Origin: HGM04593 sp045646845
GTDB lineage: Bacteria; Bacteroidota; Bacteroidia; Bacteroidales; Bacteroidaceae
DNA length: 63,134 bases
Direction of reading: 5' to 3'
Assembly: GCA_045646845.1 (NCBI GenBank)
Contig: JAZRLO010000032.1
Coordinates: 1-63,134, forward strand
Below are positions 16,601 through 24,603 of this stretch, piece after piece (the stretch's first letter is position 1; each line of letters opens with the position of its first letter). The notes beneath the pieces are model-generated. The model did no database searches. It had not been told where the DNA came from and saw only the letters and a program-made list of their open reading frames with translations. The position numbers and the translations under genes were made by a program.

Positions 16601-17584
16601 CTAAAAAATCAGATTCCAGAACCCCTGTCCGAAACCTTTGCTCTCCTTCACCTTCTTCACCTTCCTGGGAGAGTATGAGACATTTTCCACATAAGGTGAA
16701 GATGTAGCCAACGAGAGGGCCACACTGTCACCCTTCTCGTTCTGATATTCATAGTAATTCAGTTCAACCACAAAATCGCTCGGCTTCACAACATCGACAT
16801 TAGCCTTCGCCACGCTGAAACAGACTTCAACGCATTCGGGAAGTTCTGGCACGAACGAACCCTCGGGGAAGCCAACAAGTTTTACCGGCACCAGCACGTT
16901 CCTTTCCAGTTTCTCCGACACATAGAAATTGACGGTCACGACAGAAGGGTCTATCGTCAATGGCACATCCGAGACCAATTTTACCTTAACACTCTTGTCG
17001 CCGTCGAGAAGAACCCCGGAAAGGAGTTCTGTATCTATGGTATCTATTTCTGCAAGAACTGCGGGAACCGCAGCTACAGTAACCGTCTGTGGGCTGAGTT
17101 CAATATAATCTACAGAATATTTTGCAGGAACCTGCGCTTCATGGTTAAGCCTCACAGGCACCTCCTTCGCGCCCTTCATAACATTGAACGACACAGTTTC
17201 ATCGACAAACTGCACCAACGTTGTCGATGGTTCAAGCAGTTCAGCCACACTGTTCTTGAAAAACGATGACGCTACAGTAAGATGACCGTTATTGTCGGTC
17301 AGGTCGGAATATTTCACATTGATGACCGGACGTTCATTCAATTCGTACCCCATTAGCGCAATACCCTCATCGCGCACCAGCACTTTGAGTTCAACCTTTT
17401 CACCCTCCTCGAAATGAATGCCATCGGGAACCTCCACTACACGTACAGACACGGAGAATGTTGTCTCGTACCTATCATTCAGCACCTGCAGAAGCCAAAG
17501 ACAGAACGAAACGAATAAAAACAACAAGAAGGGCAACAGATTGTTGCCCTTTATTTTTTTAATCAACGGTTTCACCGGGTCCAA
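16601..17584 (-). CDS. YbbR-like domain protein (CdaR-like)
   Basis: The 327-residue protein has one N-terminal membrane helix (about 17-36, LLPFLLFLFVSFCLWLLQVL) and then two to three YbbR-type beta modules facing the periplasm (patterns of the form V.V.....P....V....P..V.V.G). In Firmicutes, YbbR/CdaR controls the cyclic-di-AMP cyclase; here no such gene is adjacent, so the partner is open. It is placed between yajC (20 bp) and coaE, as in other Bacteroidota. Confidence 0.85.
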   Translation of the reverse strand: MDPVKPLIKKIKGNNLLPFLLFLFVSFCLWLLQVLNDRYETTFSVSVRVVEVPDGIHFEEGEKVELKVLVRDEGIALMGYELNERPVINVKYSDLTDNNGHLTVASSFFKNSVAELLEPSTTLVQFVDETVSFNVMKGAKEVPVRLNHEAQVPAKYSVDYIELSPQTVTVAAVPAVLAEIDTIDTELLSGVLLDGDKSVKVKLVSDVPLTIDPSVVTVNFYVSEKLERNVLVPVKLVGFPEGSFVPELPECVEVCFSVAKANVDVVKPSDFVVELNYYEYQNEKGDSVALSLATSSPYVENVSYSPRKVKKVKESKGFGQGFWNLIF

Positions 17585-17604
17585 AAAAGTTCAGATACGG
17601 TCAA

Positions 17605-17910
17605 TTACTGCTGCATTGCACCGGGGTTGGCAAAAACCACAGAAATATCAACGCGGATATCAACACCCTTGGCAACCTCAAGAACAACGACACCGTTGTT
17701 AACCTCCTTTATTTTTCCGTAGATACCACCGCTTGTGACAACATCCTGGCCCGGCTGGAGACCTTTGCGGAAGTTCTCGATTTCCTTCTGACGTTTACGC
17801 TGAGGACGTATCATCATAAAATACATTATCGCGATGATAATCACGAACATGAACAAGGGGGATGCAAGAAACTGCTTAAAGCTGAAAGCAGCAATTGTTG
17901 TGAATGTCAT
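17605..17910 (-). CDS. yajC: Preprotein translocase subunit YajC
   Basis: A 101-residue single-helix membrane protein: hydrophobic helix at about 17-34 (LFMFVIIIAIMYFMMI), then the family signature RPQRKRQKEIENFRKGLQPGQDVVTSGGIYG. YajC associates with SecDF-SecYEG and supports protein export. It lies 27 bp after nusB. Confidence 0.95.
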   Translation of the reverse strand: MTFTTIAAFSFKQFLASPLFMFVIIIAIMYFMMIRPQRKRQKEIENFRKGLQPGQDVVTSGGIYGKIKEVNNGVVVLEVAKGVDIRVDISVVFANPGAMQQ

Positions 17911-17937
17911 AATCTATTCAGTTTATTTATTAATACA

Positions 17938-18855
17938 TTATTTATTTATCTTATTCTCTTCGCGCAACTTTTTGGTAATGCTGTCGAGCAAGCCGTTTAC
18001 AAAAGAACCACTCTTTGCCGTGCTGTAATGCTTCGCAATCTCCACATACTCGTTGAGCGTAACCGAAAGCGGTACATCATCGAATGTCATCACCTCGGCA
18101 AGCGCAGCCTGCATTATCACCACATCCATGAATGCAAGGCGCGACATGTCCCAATTCTTTGAACTCTCGCTCATCAGCTGGCGATACTGCTCAGCGTTCA
18201 CTATTGTATTCTTAAGCAGACGGCGGGCAAAATCCCTGTCAGCCTCGTCCTTGTATTCGGGCAACAGTTCAGTTTCGCCATCCTGGCCATAACGCTTTAT
18301 TGTCTTGAGCACGAAAGTATCCACAATGGACTTGTCATCGTTCCAGTAGAGACTCTGCTCCTCAAGCACTGCGTCAATCTCCTCATTGTCAAAGATGAAA
18401 GTCTTGTAAATCTTTCTCCACAACTCCCTGTCCTCCTCATATGAAGAGGTCTCCGAAGCCATATACTCCTTATAGAAGTCACTCTCCTGTATGCTGTCGA
18501 GCAGACGGCGCAACAGGTCGGAATTATCCACCCAGTCCAGTTTGCTCTTCTCGGCGAACTTCATGAGCTGCCCGTTGCTTTCGAGTTCCGCAACGAACCT
18601 GTTGTCCACGAACTTCATATTGGGATTCAAGTCACTCTCAGTAGGACGGACCTTCATGCTCAGGAACGATATTCTGTCGGCCGCATAATGCCTGATTGCC
18701 GGAACTATCAGCAACAAATAGTTGTAAAGGTCATATGCCTTGGAAAGGCTGAAAAACATTTCGTCTTCGGCAGCCTTGAGGCTCTTGCCGCTATTCTTGT
18801 AATAGGCATACACAATCTGTATCACCTTAAGACGAATAAGAACTCTATTTATCAT
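17938..18855 (-). CDS. nusB: Transcription antitermination factor NusB (long Bacteroidota form)
   Basis: A 305-residue protein starting MINRVLIRLKVIQIVYAYY, as in Bacteroidota NusB proteins, about twice the length of the E. coli protein. The conserved NusB helical domain is C-terminal (about 185-300, with DVVIMQAALAEV and NEYVEIAKHYS..KSGSFVNGLLD). The N-terminal half is lineage specific. NusB with NusE binds boxA RNA in rRNA antitermination. It is first in a minus-strand run of six genes. Confidence 0.92.
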   Translation of the reverse strand: MINRVLIRLKVIQIVYAYYKNSGKSLKAAEDEMFFSLSKAYDLYNYLLLIVPAIRHYAADRISFLSMKVRPTESDLNPNMKFVDNRFVAELESNGQLMKFAEKSKLDWVDNSDLLRRLLDSIQESDFYKEYMASETSSYEEDRELWRKIYKTFIFDNEEIDAVLEEQSLYWNDDKSIVDTFVLKTIKRYGQDGETELLPEYKDEADRDFARRLLKNTIVNAEQYRQLMSESSKNWDMSRLAFMDVVIMQAALAEVMTFDDVPLSVTLNEYVEIAKHYSTAKSGSFVNGLLDSITKKLREENKINK

Positions 18856-18878
18856 AAAACGCTTTTTCTGATGTTCTG

Positions 18879-18910
18879 CAAAGGTCGCATTTTATTGCGA
18901 CACATACAAG
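18879..18910 (-). promoter_or_regulatory. Probable promoter of the nusB run
   Basis: On the minus strand: CTTG (18907-18910), a 20-base spacer, then GACCTTTG (18879-18886). Each box has one mismatch to TTTG/TAnnTTTG. Confidence 0.5.
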
Positions 18911-19100
18911 CAAAAGAGTATTTTATTTTCCCGACACAAGGAAAAAGGACCACACGCAAGTTACACAGGAGACAACATCCATGAAAACGGAATTGTTCAC
19001 CGCCCCTCTTTTTTTAGCCTCGGAAATGCCATTCAGGAAACCCGTTTATAAAAATATTTACAAAATATGACGGCCGGAACGCAAAAAAACGACAAAAAGG

Positions 19101-19131
19101 ATTGGTTTTTGAAAAAAAAAAGCCATATTTG
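19101..19131 (+). promoter_or_regulatory. Probable promoter of the DUF3276 gene
   Basis: ATTG (19101-19104), a 19-base spacer, then CATATTTG (19124-19131). Each box has one mismatch to consensus. The start codon is 31 bp downstream. Confidence 0.45.
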
Positions 19132-19162
19132 GAGCATTAATCCAATTTGATATCTATTACTT

Positions 19163-19519
19163 ATGGAAGAAAACAGAAAGATCGGAACGATTGAGAGCGA
19201 GAAGGAGATAGTATATTCACAGACAATCAAAGCTGGAAAGAGAATCTATTATATCGATGTAAAGAAGAACCGCAAGGATGAGATGTACATATCCATCACC
19301 GAGAGTAAGAAGATTGTACAGGGCGAAGGAGAAGGAGCGGCCGTTTCATTCGAAAAACACAAGATATTCCTCTACCGTGAAGATTTTTCAAAGTTCGCCA
19401 AGAGCCTTGGCGAAGCCATAAGCTATGTTGTTGCCGAGCAGGGAGAATACGTTCCCCACTACCCCGAACAGACACCCGAAGAAAAATGCGGCAACGTTGA
19501 GATAGACATCGACTTCTGA
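19163..19519 (+). CDS. DUF3276 / PUR-domain nucleic-acid-binding protein
   Basis: The 118-residue protein contains one PUR-alpha-like repeat: SEKEIVYSQTIKAGKRIYYIDVKKNRKDEMYISITESK, then FEKHKIFLYREDFSKFAKSLGEAI. DUF3276 is the bacterial form of the PUR fold, which binds single-stranded DNA/RNA. The acidic tail (EEKCGNVEIDIDF) is common in the family. It is a single-gene unit between divergent nusB and rplY; its cellular target is not known. Confidence 0.88.
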   Translation: MEENRKIGTIESEKEIVYSQTIKAGKRIYYIDVKKNRKDEMYISITESKKIVQGEGEGAAVSFEKHKIFLYREDFSKFAKSLGEAISYVVAEQGEYVPHYPEQTPEEKCGNVEIDIDF

Positions 19520-19606
19520 AAAGCATCCCGGAACGCTCCCGCCCCCCCGGGACGGCGCAGATTCGGAGATTAGAACGTAAAGAACGGACAAAAACCGACA
19601 TTACAA

Positions 19607-19638
19607 CTTGTTTAATTGAAAATAAAAGCGTACCTTTG
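19607..19638 (+). promoter_or_regulatory. Promoter of the rplY-pth operon
   Basis: CTTG (19607-19610), a 20-base spacer, then TACCTTTG (19631-19638). The -7 box is a full match and the -33 box has one mismatch. The leader is about 75 nt. Confidence 0.72.
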
Positions 19639-19719
19639 TGCCCGCTTTAGAGACATCGTGTGATGGCGAATTAAGCAAATTAACAATTAATCTTAATTTA
19701 GAGTAACACATTTTTAATT

Positions 19720-20298
19720 ATGAAATCAATCAGCATTTCAGGTTCAAGCAGAACCGAGGTAGGCAAGAAGGCTACCAACGCGTTGCGTAACGCAGGTCTC
19801 GTACCATGTAACCTCTACGGTGTAGAGAAGGAAGCTAAGGCATTCAGCGTTCCTACAGAGGGTCTCCGCAAGTTGGTTTACACACCGGACATCCACATCG
19901 TTGAGCTCACAATCGACGGCAAGACAGTAAAGGCAATCATGAAGGACATCCAGTTCCACCCTGTAAAGGACACTATCCTTCACGTTGACTTCTACCAGGT
20001 AACAGAGGACAAGCCCATCGTTATGGCAGTTCCCGTTAAGCTCGAAGGTCTTGCAGATGGTGTACGCGCCGGTGGTAAGCTCGTTCAGGTTCAGCGTTAC
20101 CTCAAGGTAAAGGCTATCTACTCAGCAATTCCTGAGTTCCTTACCGTTGACGTAACATCACTCGGCCTTGGCAAGTCAATCAAGGTTGGTGAGCTCTCAT
20201 TTGAGGGTCTTGAGCTCGTAACAGTGAAGGAGTCACTCGTAGCTTCTGTTAAGACTACACGTGCTTCTGCAGCAGCTGCCGCAGCAGCAAAGAAGTAA
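19720..20298 (+). CDS. rplY: 50S ribosomal protein L25 (CTC form)
   Basis: The 192-residue protein has an N-terminal L25 5S-rRNA-binding domain (about 1-93; SGSSRTEVGKKATNALRNAGLVPCNLYG) and a C-terminal TL5/CTC beta domain (about 95-180), ending in an Ala/Lys tail. It binds 5S rRNA in the large subunit. Codon use is strongly biased to highly expressed codons (GGT, CGT, GTT), unlike its neighbours. It is first in rplY-pth-S4; pth follows 25 bp downstream. Confidence 0.96.
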   Translation: MKSISISGSSRTEVGKKATNALRNAGLVPCNLYGVEKEAKAFSVPTEGLRKLVYTPDIHIVELTIDGKTVKAIMKDIQFHPVKDTILHVDFYQVTEDKPIVMAVPVKLEGLADGVRAGGKLVQVQRYLKVKAIYSAIPEFLTVDVTSLGLGKSIKVGELSFEGLELVTVKESLVASVKTTRASAAAAAAAKK

Positions 20299-20323
20299 TC
20301 AACTTCAAAACAAAACCTGACTG

Positions 20324-20920
20324 ATGAAATATTTGTTTGTAGGACTGGGCAACATCGGCCATGAGTACGAAGAAACCCGCCACAACATCGGTTTTACAGT
20401 ATTGGATGCCTTTGCAAAGGCATCCAATACTTCTTTTCAGGACAAGCGTTACGGATTCGTTGCCGAAGCATCGGTACGCGGCCGCAAACTCATCCTGCTT
20501 AAGCCATCCACATACATGAACCTAAGCGGCAATGCCGTACGCTACTGGATGCAGCAGGAGAAGGTACCCCTTGAGAACGTGCTTGTCATAGTCGATGACC
20601 TTGCACTGCCCGTAGGCGCTCTCCGCCTCAAAGGACAAGGAAGCGACGGCGGACACAACGGTCTGAAGCACATTGCCGCCACCCTTGGCACAACCAACTA
20701 CGCACGCTTGAGGTTCGGCATCGGCAACGACTTCGGCAAAGGACACCAGGTAAACTTCGTGCTCGGCGCATTCGACAGCGACGAACAAAAAATCATAGAC
20801 GAGCAGTTGGACACAACGACAGAGATAATAAAGAGTTTCTGTTTCGCCGGCCTTGCACGCACCATGAACCAGTTCAACAAAAAAGGAAACGGCAACAAAC
20901 CGCAGGAGAACAATGGCTGA
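20324..20920 (+). CDS. pth: Peptidyl-tRNA hydrolase
   Basis: A 198-residue enzyme with all family motifs: FVGLGNIGHEYEETRHNIGF (catalytic His20), KPSTYMNLSGNAVRYW, VIVDDLALPVG and GSDGGHNGLKHI. It releases peptides from peptidyl-tRNA in the cytoplasm. Its last 8 bases overlap the S4-domain gene, implying translational coupling. Codons 25-36 contain a perfect 34-bp palindrome (20398-20431) followed by TTCTTTTC, which could fold as an intragenic terminator-like hairpin. The encoded residues there (LDAFAKASN) are ordinary for the family. Confidence 0.96.
   Translation: MKYLFVGLGNIGHEYEETRHNIGFTVLDAFAKASNTSFQDKRYGFVAEASVRGRKLILLKPSTYMNLSGNAVRYWMQQEKVPLENVLVIVDDLALPVGALRLKGQGSDGGHNGLKHIAATLGTTNYARLRFGIGNDFGKGHQVNFVLGAFDSDEQKIIDEQLDTTTEIIKSFCFAGLARTMNQFNKKGNGNKPQENNG
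20398..20431 (+). repeat. Perfect 34-bp palindrome inside pth
   Basis: The left arm AGTATTGGATGCCTTTG is followed immediately by its exact reverse complement (centre between 20414 and 20415). The RNA could form a 15-bp stem with a 4-nt loop, followed by TTCTTTTC. Confidence 0.85.
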
Positions 20921-21332
20921 ACAGGCACGAATAGACAAATGGCTGTGGGCTGTACGCATATACAAGACCCGCAGCATAGCAGCAGAAGCATGCAAGAAAG
21001 GACATGTGAGCATAGGCGACCGCACAGCAAAACCTGCGCACAACATACGCGTCGGTGACATCGTCAACGTAAAGAAAGCCCCCATTACATACTCGTTCAA
21101 GGTACTCAAATGCGCCGAGAACCGTGTGGGAGCCAAGCTTGTACCCGAGCTGATGGAAAACGTCACTCCGCAGGAACAGTACGAAATACTGGAGATGAGC
21201 CGCATGAGCGGCTTCGTAGGCAGAGCACGCGGAACAGGACGCCCCACAAAAAAAGAACGGCGCGACCTCGACCAGTTTGTCGAAGAAGGCTACGACATCG
21301 ACTTCGAAGAATTTGATTTTGATGAATTATAA
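20913..21332 (+). CDS. S4-domain RNA-binding protein (Hsp15/HslR-like)
   Basis: The 139-residue protein has an N-terminal S4 domain (about 5-60: RIDKWLWAVRIYKTRSIAAEACKKGHVSIG), matching the Hsp15 family that recognises 50S subunits carrying stalled peptidyl-tRNA. The C-terminal half is basic and then acidic (RPTKKERRDLDQF...). It overlaps pth by 8 bp; a stalled-ribosome factor coupled to peptidyl-tRNA hydrolase makes functional sense. A bidirectional terminator overlaps its stop codon region. Confidence 0.9.
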   Translation: MAEQARIDKWLWAVRIYKTRSIAAEACKKGHVSIGDRTAKPAHNIRVGDIVNVKKAPITYSFKVLKCAENRVGAKLVPELMENVTPQEQYEILEMSRMSGFVGRARGTGRPTKKERRDLDQFVEEGYDIDFEEFDFDEL

Positions 21333-21360
21333 AATCTGCGGGCACGCCCGCGGATTTTCT
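21331..21360. terminator. Bidirectional terminator between the S4 and sigma factor genes
   Basis: AAAATCTGCGGGC (21331-21343) pairs with GCCCGCGGATTTT (21346-21358), with one G-T pair, between convergent genes. The A/T flanks give a T-run on both strands. Confidence 0.85.
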
Positions 21361-21379
21361 TTGGCAATAATATAACGGT

Positions 21380-21919
21380 TTACTCCCCCAGCATACGCTT
21401 TAAGTTCTTGCGGACAAGAAACATACTGTTCTTGACATTGCCGACTGAAGTCCCGAGTTCTTCGGCTATGTCGTTGTACTTGTAACCGCACAGGCGTAAA
21501 TCGACCACTTGACGTTGACGCATGGGAAGCCGACCTATAATTTCCATTATCTCATCGGCGCAATAGAGACTCTCGGCATCGGGTGCCGATTCGACATCCG
21601 TCTCCAAGGTGTTGCATTGCATGCATATTTCAGAAATAACCTTTCTGTAACGCATCTTGCGTTTCTGGCTGTTGACGAAAGAGTTGTGCATGAGTCTGCT
21701 GGACCAACCATAGAAATTTCCATAGGGCTTGTACTTGTCCAGTTGAAGCATTATATACAGCAACGAATCTTGCAACAGTTCATCGGCAGAGTCGCCATAA
21801 CCTATAAGCGAAATTGCATATCTGTGAAGTTTTGTCTGTAATTCTACGACTTTACTATAATCTTGCTTTGTATGATGGATGCCGTTACACGAACGGGTAC
21901 CATCAGAATAGTGTTCCAT
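21380..21919 (-). CDS. ECF-type RNA polymerase sigma factor
   Basis: The 179-residue protein has sigma region 2 at about 25-95 (ADELLQDSLLYIMLQLDKYKPYGNFYGWSSRLMHNSFVN pattern) and region 4 at about 125-175 (LPMRQRQVVDLRLCGYKYNDIAEELGTSVGNVKNSMFLVRKNLKRML, helix-turn-helix). No anti-sigma or SusC/FecR genes adjoin it, so its signal is unknown. The first 20 residues are not typical; a later start is possible. A TATCTTTA-like box (21955-21962, minus) lies upstream. Confidence 0.9.
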   Translation of the reverse strand: MEHYSDGTRSCNGIHHTKQDYSKVVELQTKLHRYAISLIGYGDSADELLQDSLLYIMLQLDKYKPYGNFYGWSSRLMHNSFVNSQKRKMRYRKVISEICMQCNTLETDVESAPDAESLYCADEIMEIIGRLPMRQRQVVDLRLCGYKYNDIAEELGTSVGNVKNSMFLVRKNLKRMLGE

Positions 21920-22078
21920 CTCTTTTGTGTTTATGTTTTTTCAATAAAGATAACATCGGATTGGGCGAAATGGTTAGTTCTCCTTGAAAAAATTACAAAT
22001 ATCATGCACAACAGGGTATAAATGCCTTATGCTATTATAAAACCACTCAACAAAAGTGTCTGTTCGGGATTAATATGT

Positions 22079-22086
22079 TACCTTTG
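22079..22086 (+). promoter_or_regulatory. -7 box upstream of the acyltransferase gene
   Basis: TACCTTTG matches TAnnTTTG, 19 bp before the start codon; no good -33 box was found. Confidence 0.45.
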
Positions 22087-22105
22087 TTCTTGAATAAGGC
22101 ACAAT

Positions 22106-23194
22106 ATGGCACAGACACAGAAAAGAATAGAATATCTCGATGCCCTGAGAGGCTTCACGATGCTGCTGGTAGTAGTGAACCACATACATTCATATACACT
22201 GGGATACAGCACCGACGAACTCGCAGGCAGCGTCAACTATTACTTCTCGCTGTTCAGAATGCCGCTATTCTTTTTCGTGAGCGGGTTCGTGCTATACAAA
22301 CATGGCATGGTGTGGAATAGGAACACATCGTCCGAGTTCCTGAGAAAAAAGTTCGTTGTACAGATTCTATCGCCTGCAATCTTCTACTTCATTTACATGG
22401 CGGTTTATAATGTTGACATCTTGGACTCTTTGCTTTCGGTAAACAAGTCGGGATACTGGTTTACATTCGCTCTGTTCGAATATTTCTTGCTTTACATTGC
22501 CATACAATGGGCTGTCGGGAGACTAAAAATAAGCAAGCGCTCACATGAGATCTTCATGCTGCTGTGCGCTGTGGCTATAATAGCATTCCCCTACACGGAG
22601 CATCTGTTCAAGTTGCTGGACACGGAGGGTGGTTTCTCGTACAGCGAGTTGTCATCGGACATTTTCGCGGCTACAGGAATCGATCACTTCAAGCATTTTA
22701 TGTTCTTTGTTCTTGGAGTGCTGACAAGAAAACACTTCGGAGAGTTCGAACGCCAACTCGACAGGCACTGGCCGGTAATAGTAGCGGCATTGTTCTTTGC
22801 TACAGTCAACATTGCCATACCGAACATCTACACTCAGGGCAAGATTACGCAACTGCTGTTCAAACTGCCGCTCGGCATATGTGGTATAATAATCACATTT
22901 GCATTGTTCCGCAAATGCAGTGCATCATTCTCAAAGGAGAAACGGCTCGGTAAAGTGATGCAGTTCGTGGGAAAACGGACACTCGACATATATCTGCTGC
23001 ACTATTTCTTCATGCCTACAGGAATTGAAGAACAGATGTCGGCTATATGCAACCGGGAAATCCCGTTCTGGGATTTCGGCATCGCCGTCGTACTTGCATT
23101 GGCGGTTATGGCCGTGTGCCTTGCAACAAGCACTCTTATGAGGTTACACCCGGGAGTTGCCGCGTTCCTCTTCGGTGCACGCAGGAAGAAATGA
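22106..23194 (+). CDS. Acyltransferase 3 family membrane protein
   Basis: The 362-residue protein begins with the family signature RIEYLDALRGFTMLLVVVNHIHSY (the conserved His is residue 27) and has about ten membrane helices, ending in a basic GARRKK tail. Such proteins O-acetylate or O-succinylate surface polysaccharides or other carbohydrates from the cytoplasmic membrane. The glycan gene wecB lies 209 bp downstream on the same strand, which fits an envelope-glycan role, but the substrate cannot be deduced. Confidence 0.85.
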   Translation: MAQTQKRIEYLDALRGFTMLLVVVNHIHSYTLGYSTDELAGSVNYYFSLFRMPLFFFVSGFVLYKHGMVWNRNTSSEFLRKKFVVQILSPAIFYFIYMAVYNVDILDSLLSVNKSGYWFTFALFEYFLLYIAIQWAVGRLKISKRSHEIFMLLCAVAIIAFPYTEHLFKLLDTEGGFSYSELSSDIFAATGIDHFKHFMFFVLGVLTRKHFGEFERQLDRHWPVIVAALFFATVNIAIPNIYTQGKITQLLFKLPLGICGIIITFALFRKCSASFSKEKRLGKVMQFVGKRTLDIYLLHYFFMPTGIEEQMSAICNREIPFWDFGIAVVLALAVMAVCLATSTLMRLHPGVAAFLFGARRKK

Positions 23195-23293
23195 AGAGCA
23201 TTGCAATGATTGCAGGTATATTCAAAAAACGGTTCATGGAGTGCACAAGGTAAAGTTTTGCCCCTTAATGAGACATTGTTTGAAAAAAAACAT

Positions 23294-23301
23294 TATCTTT
23301 G
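23294..23301 (+). promoter_or_regulatory. -7 box upstream of wecB
   Basis: TATCTTTG is a full TAnnTTTG match, 102 bp before wecB. A TTTG lies only 11 bases upstream (23279-23282), too close for a normal -33 box. Confidence 0.45.
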
Positions 23302-23403
23302 TTGTAGTAACGGGAAACGGTACTGATTTCTTGGACAAAAACAATGGATTCAGACGTTTCCATATTTTTGAAACAAACATATTAACCAAAGGCTAACAAG
23401 TCT

Positions 23404-24603
23404 ATGAAAAGAATCATGCTGGTGTTCGGGACACGTCCCGAGGCCATAAAAATGGCCCCACTGGTAAAGGAATTCCAGAAAAACAACGACACATTCGAGA
23501 CAATAGTATGCGTAACAGGCCAGCACCGACAGATGCTTGACCAGGTTCTGCAACTTTTTGAAATAACGCCGGACTATGACCTCAACATCATGAAGCAGGG
23601 GCAGGATCTCTATGATGTTACGGCCCGCGTGCTTGTCGGCATGCGCGACGTGCTGAAGGAGGCGCAGCCCGATGTTGTCCTTGTACACGGCGACACAACG
23701 ACAAGCACTGCTGCCGCACTCGCTGCATTCTATCAGCAGATTCCTGTAGGGCACGTAGAGGCAGGTCTGCGCACACACAACATCTACAGTCCATGGCCAG
23801 AGGAGATGAACCGCCAGATTACAGGCCGCATAGCAACATACAACTTCGCCCCCACTCCACTGAGCAAAGCGAACCTGCTGCGCGAGGCGGTAGCCGAAGA
23901 GAGCATTACTGTAACAGGCAACACTGTAATAGACGCGCTGTACTGGGTGGTGAACAAGATAAACGAGGACAAAAAACTGAACAATGAACTGAAGAATATG
24001 CTTGCGGAGGCAGGTTACGATGTAACACGCCTCAACGACGGCAAAAAATTGGTTCTTATAACAGGACACCGCCGAGAGAACTTCGGCGACGGATTCATAA
24101 ACATGTGCACAGCAATACGCGACCTTACACAGAAATACCCAGATGTTGACTTTGTATATCCAATGCACCTGAACCCCAACGTGCGCAAGCCCATCGCCGA
24201 GGTGTTCGGCGAGCACGTGGTTAACAAAGAAGCTCCCCATCTTTCCAGTGGAGAGTGCCCGCAGGACGAAGGTAACAAGAACATGTTCTTCATTGAACCT
24301 TTGGAATACCTCTCCTTCGTATATCTGATGGAGAAGAGCAACATAGTGCTTACCGACAGCGGCGGTATTCAGGAGGAGGCCCCCGGACTTGGCAAGCCTG
24401 TGCTCGTGATGCGCGACACCACCGAGCGTCCCGAGGCTCTTGAAGCCGGCACAGTGAAACTCGTGGGCACTGACTACAACAAGATTGTCTGTGAGGTTTC
24501 CGCGCTGCTTGACGACCAGGCACACTACGATGCAATGAGCAAGGCCGTAAACCCTTACGGTGACGGACAGGCCTGTGGAAGGATTGTGAACAGCCTCAAA
24601 TGA
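23404..24603 (+). CDS. wecB: UDP-N-acetylglucosamine 2-epimerase (non-hydrolysing)
   Basis: A 399-residue enzyme of GT-B fold: N-terminal FGTRPEAIKMAPL, VHGDTTTS, VEAGLRT, then GHRRENFGDG and LTDSGGIQEEAPGLGKPVLVMRDTTERPE, all signatures of WecB. It interconverts UDP-GlcNAc and UDP-ManNAc for surface polysaccharide synthesis in the cytoplasm. Its stop overlaps a possible start of the wzi-like gene (ATGA at 24600-24603), so translation is probably coupled. Confidence 0.96.
   Translation: MKRIMLVFGTRPEAIKMAPLVKEFQKNNDTFETIVCVTGQHRQMLDQVLQLFEITPDYDLNIMKQGQDLYDVTARVLVGMRDVLKEAQPDVVLVHGDTTTSTAAALAAFYQQIPVGHVEAGLRTHNIYSPWPEEMNRQITGRIATYNFAPTPLSKANLLREAVAEESITVTGNTVIDALYWVVNKINEDKKLNNELKNMLAEAGYDVTRLNDGKKLVLITGHRRENFGDGFINMCTAIRDLTQKYPDVDFVYPMHLNPNVRKPIAEVFGEHVVNKEAPHLSSGECPQDEGNKNMFFIEPLEYLSFVYLMEKSNIVLTDSGGIQEEAPGLGKPVLVMRDTTERPEALEAGTVKLVGTDYNKIVCEVSALLDDQAHYDAMSKAVNPYGDGQACGRIVNSLK

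Larger units (their letters stand above)
18856..19162. other. Divergent-promoter spacer between nusB and the DUF3276 gene
   Basis: This 307-bp spacer carries promoter-like boxes for nusB (18879-18910, minus) and for the DUF3276 gene (19101-19131, plus). I see no gene or stable RNA between them. Confidence 0.45.
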
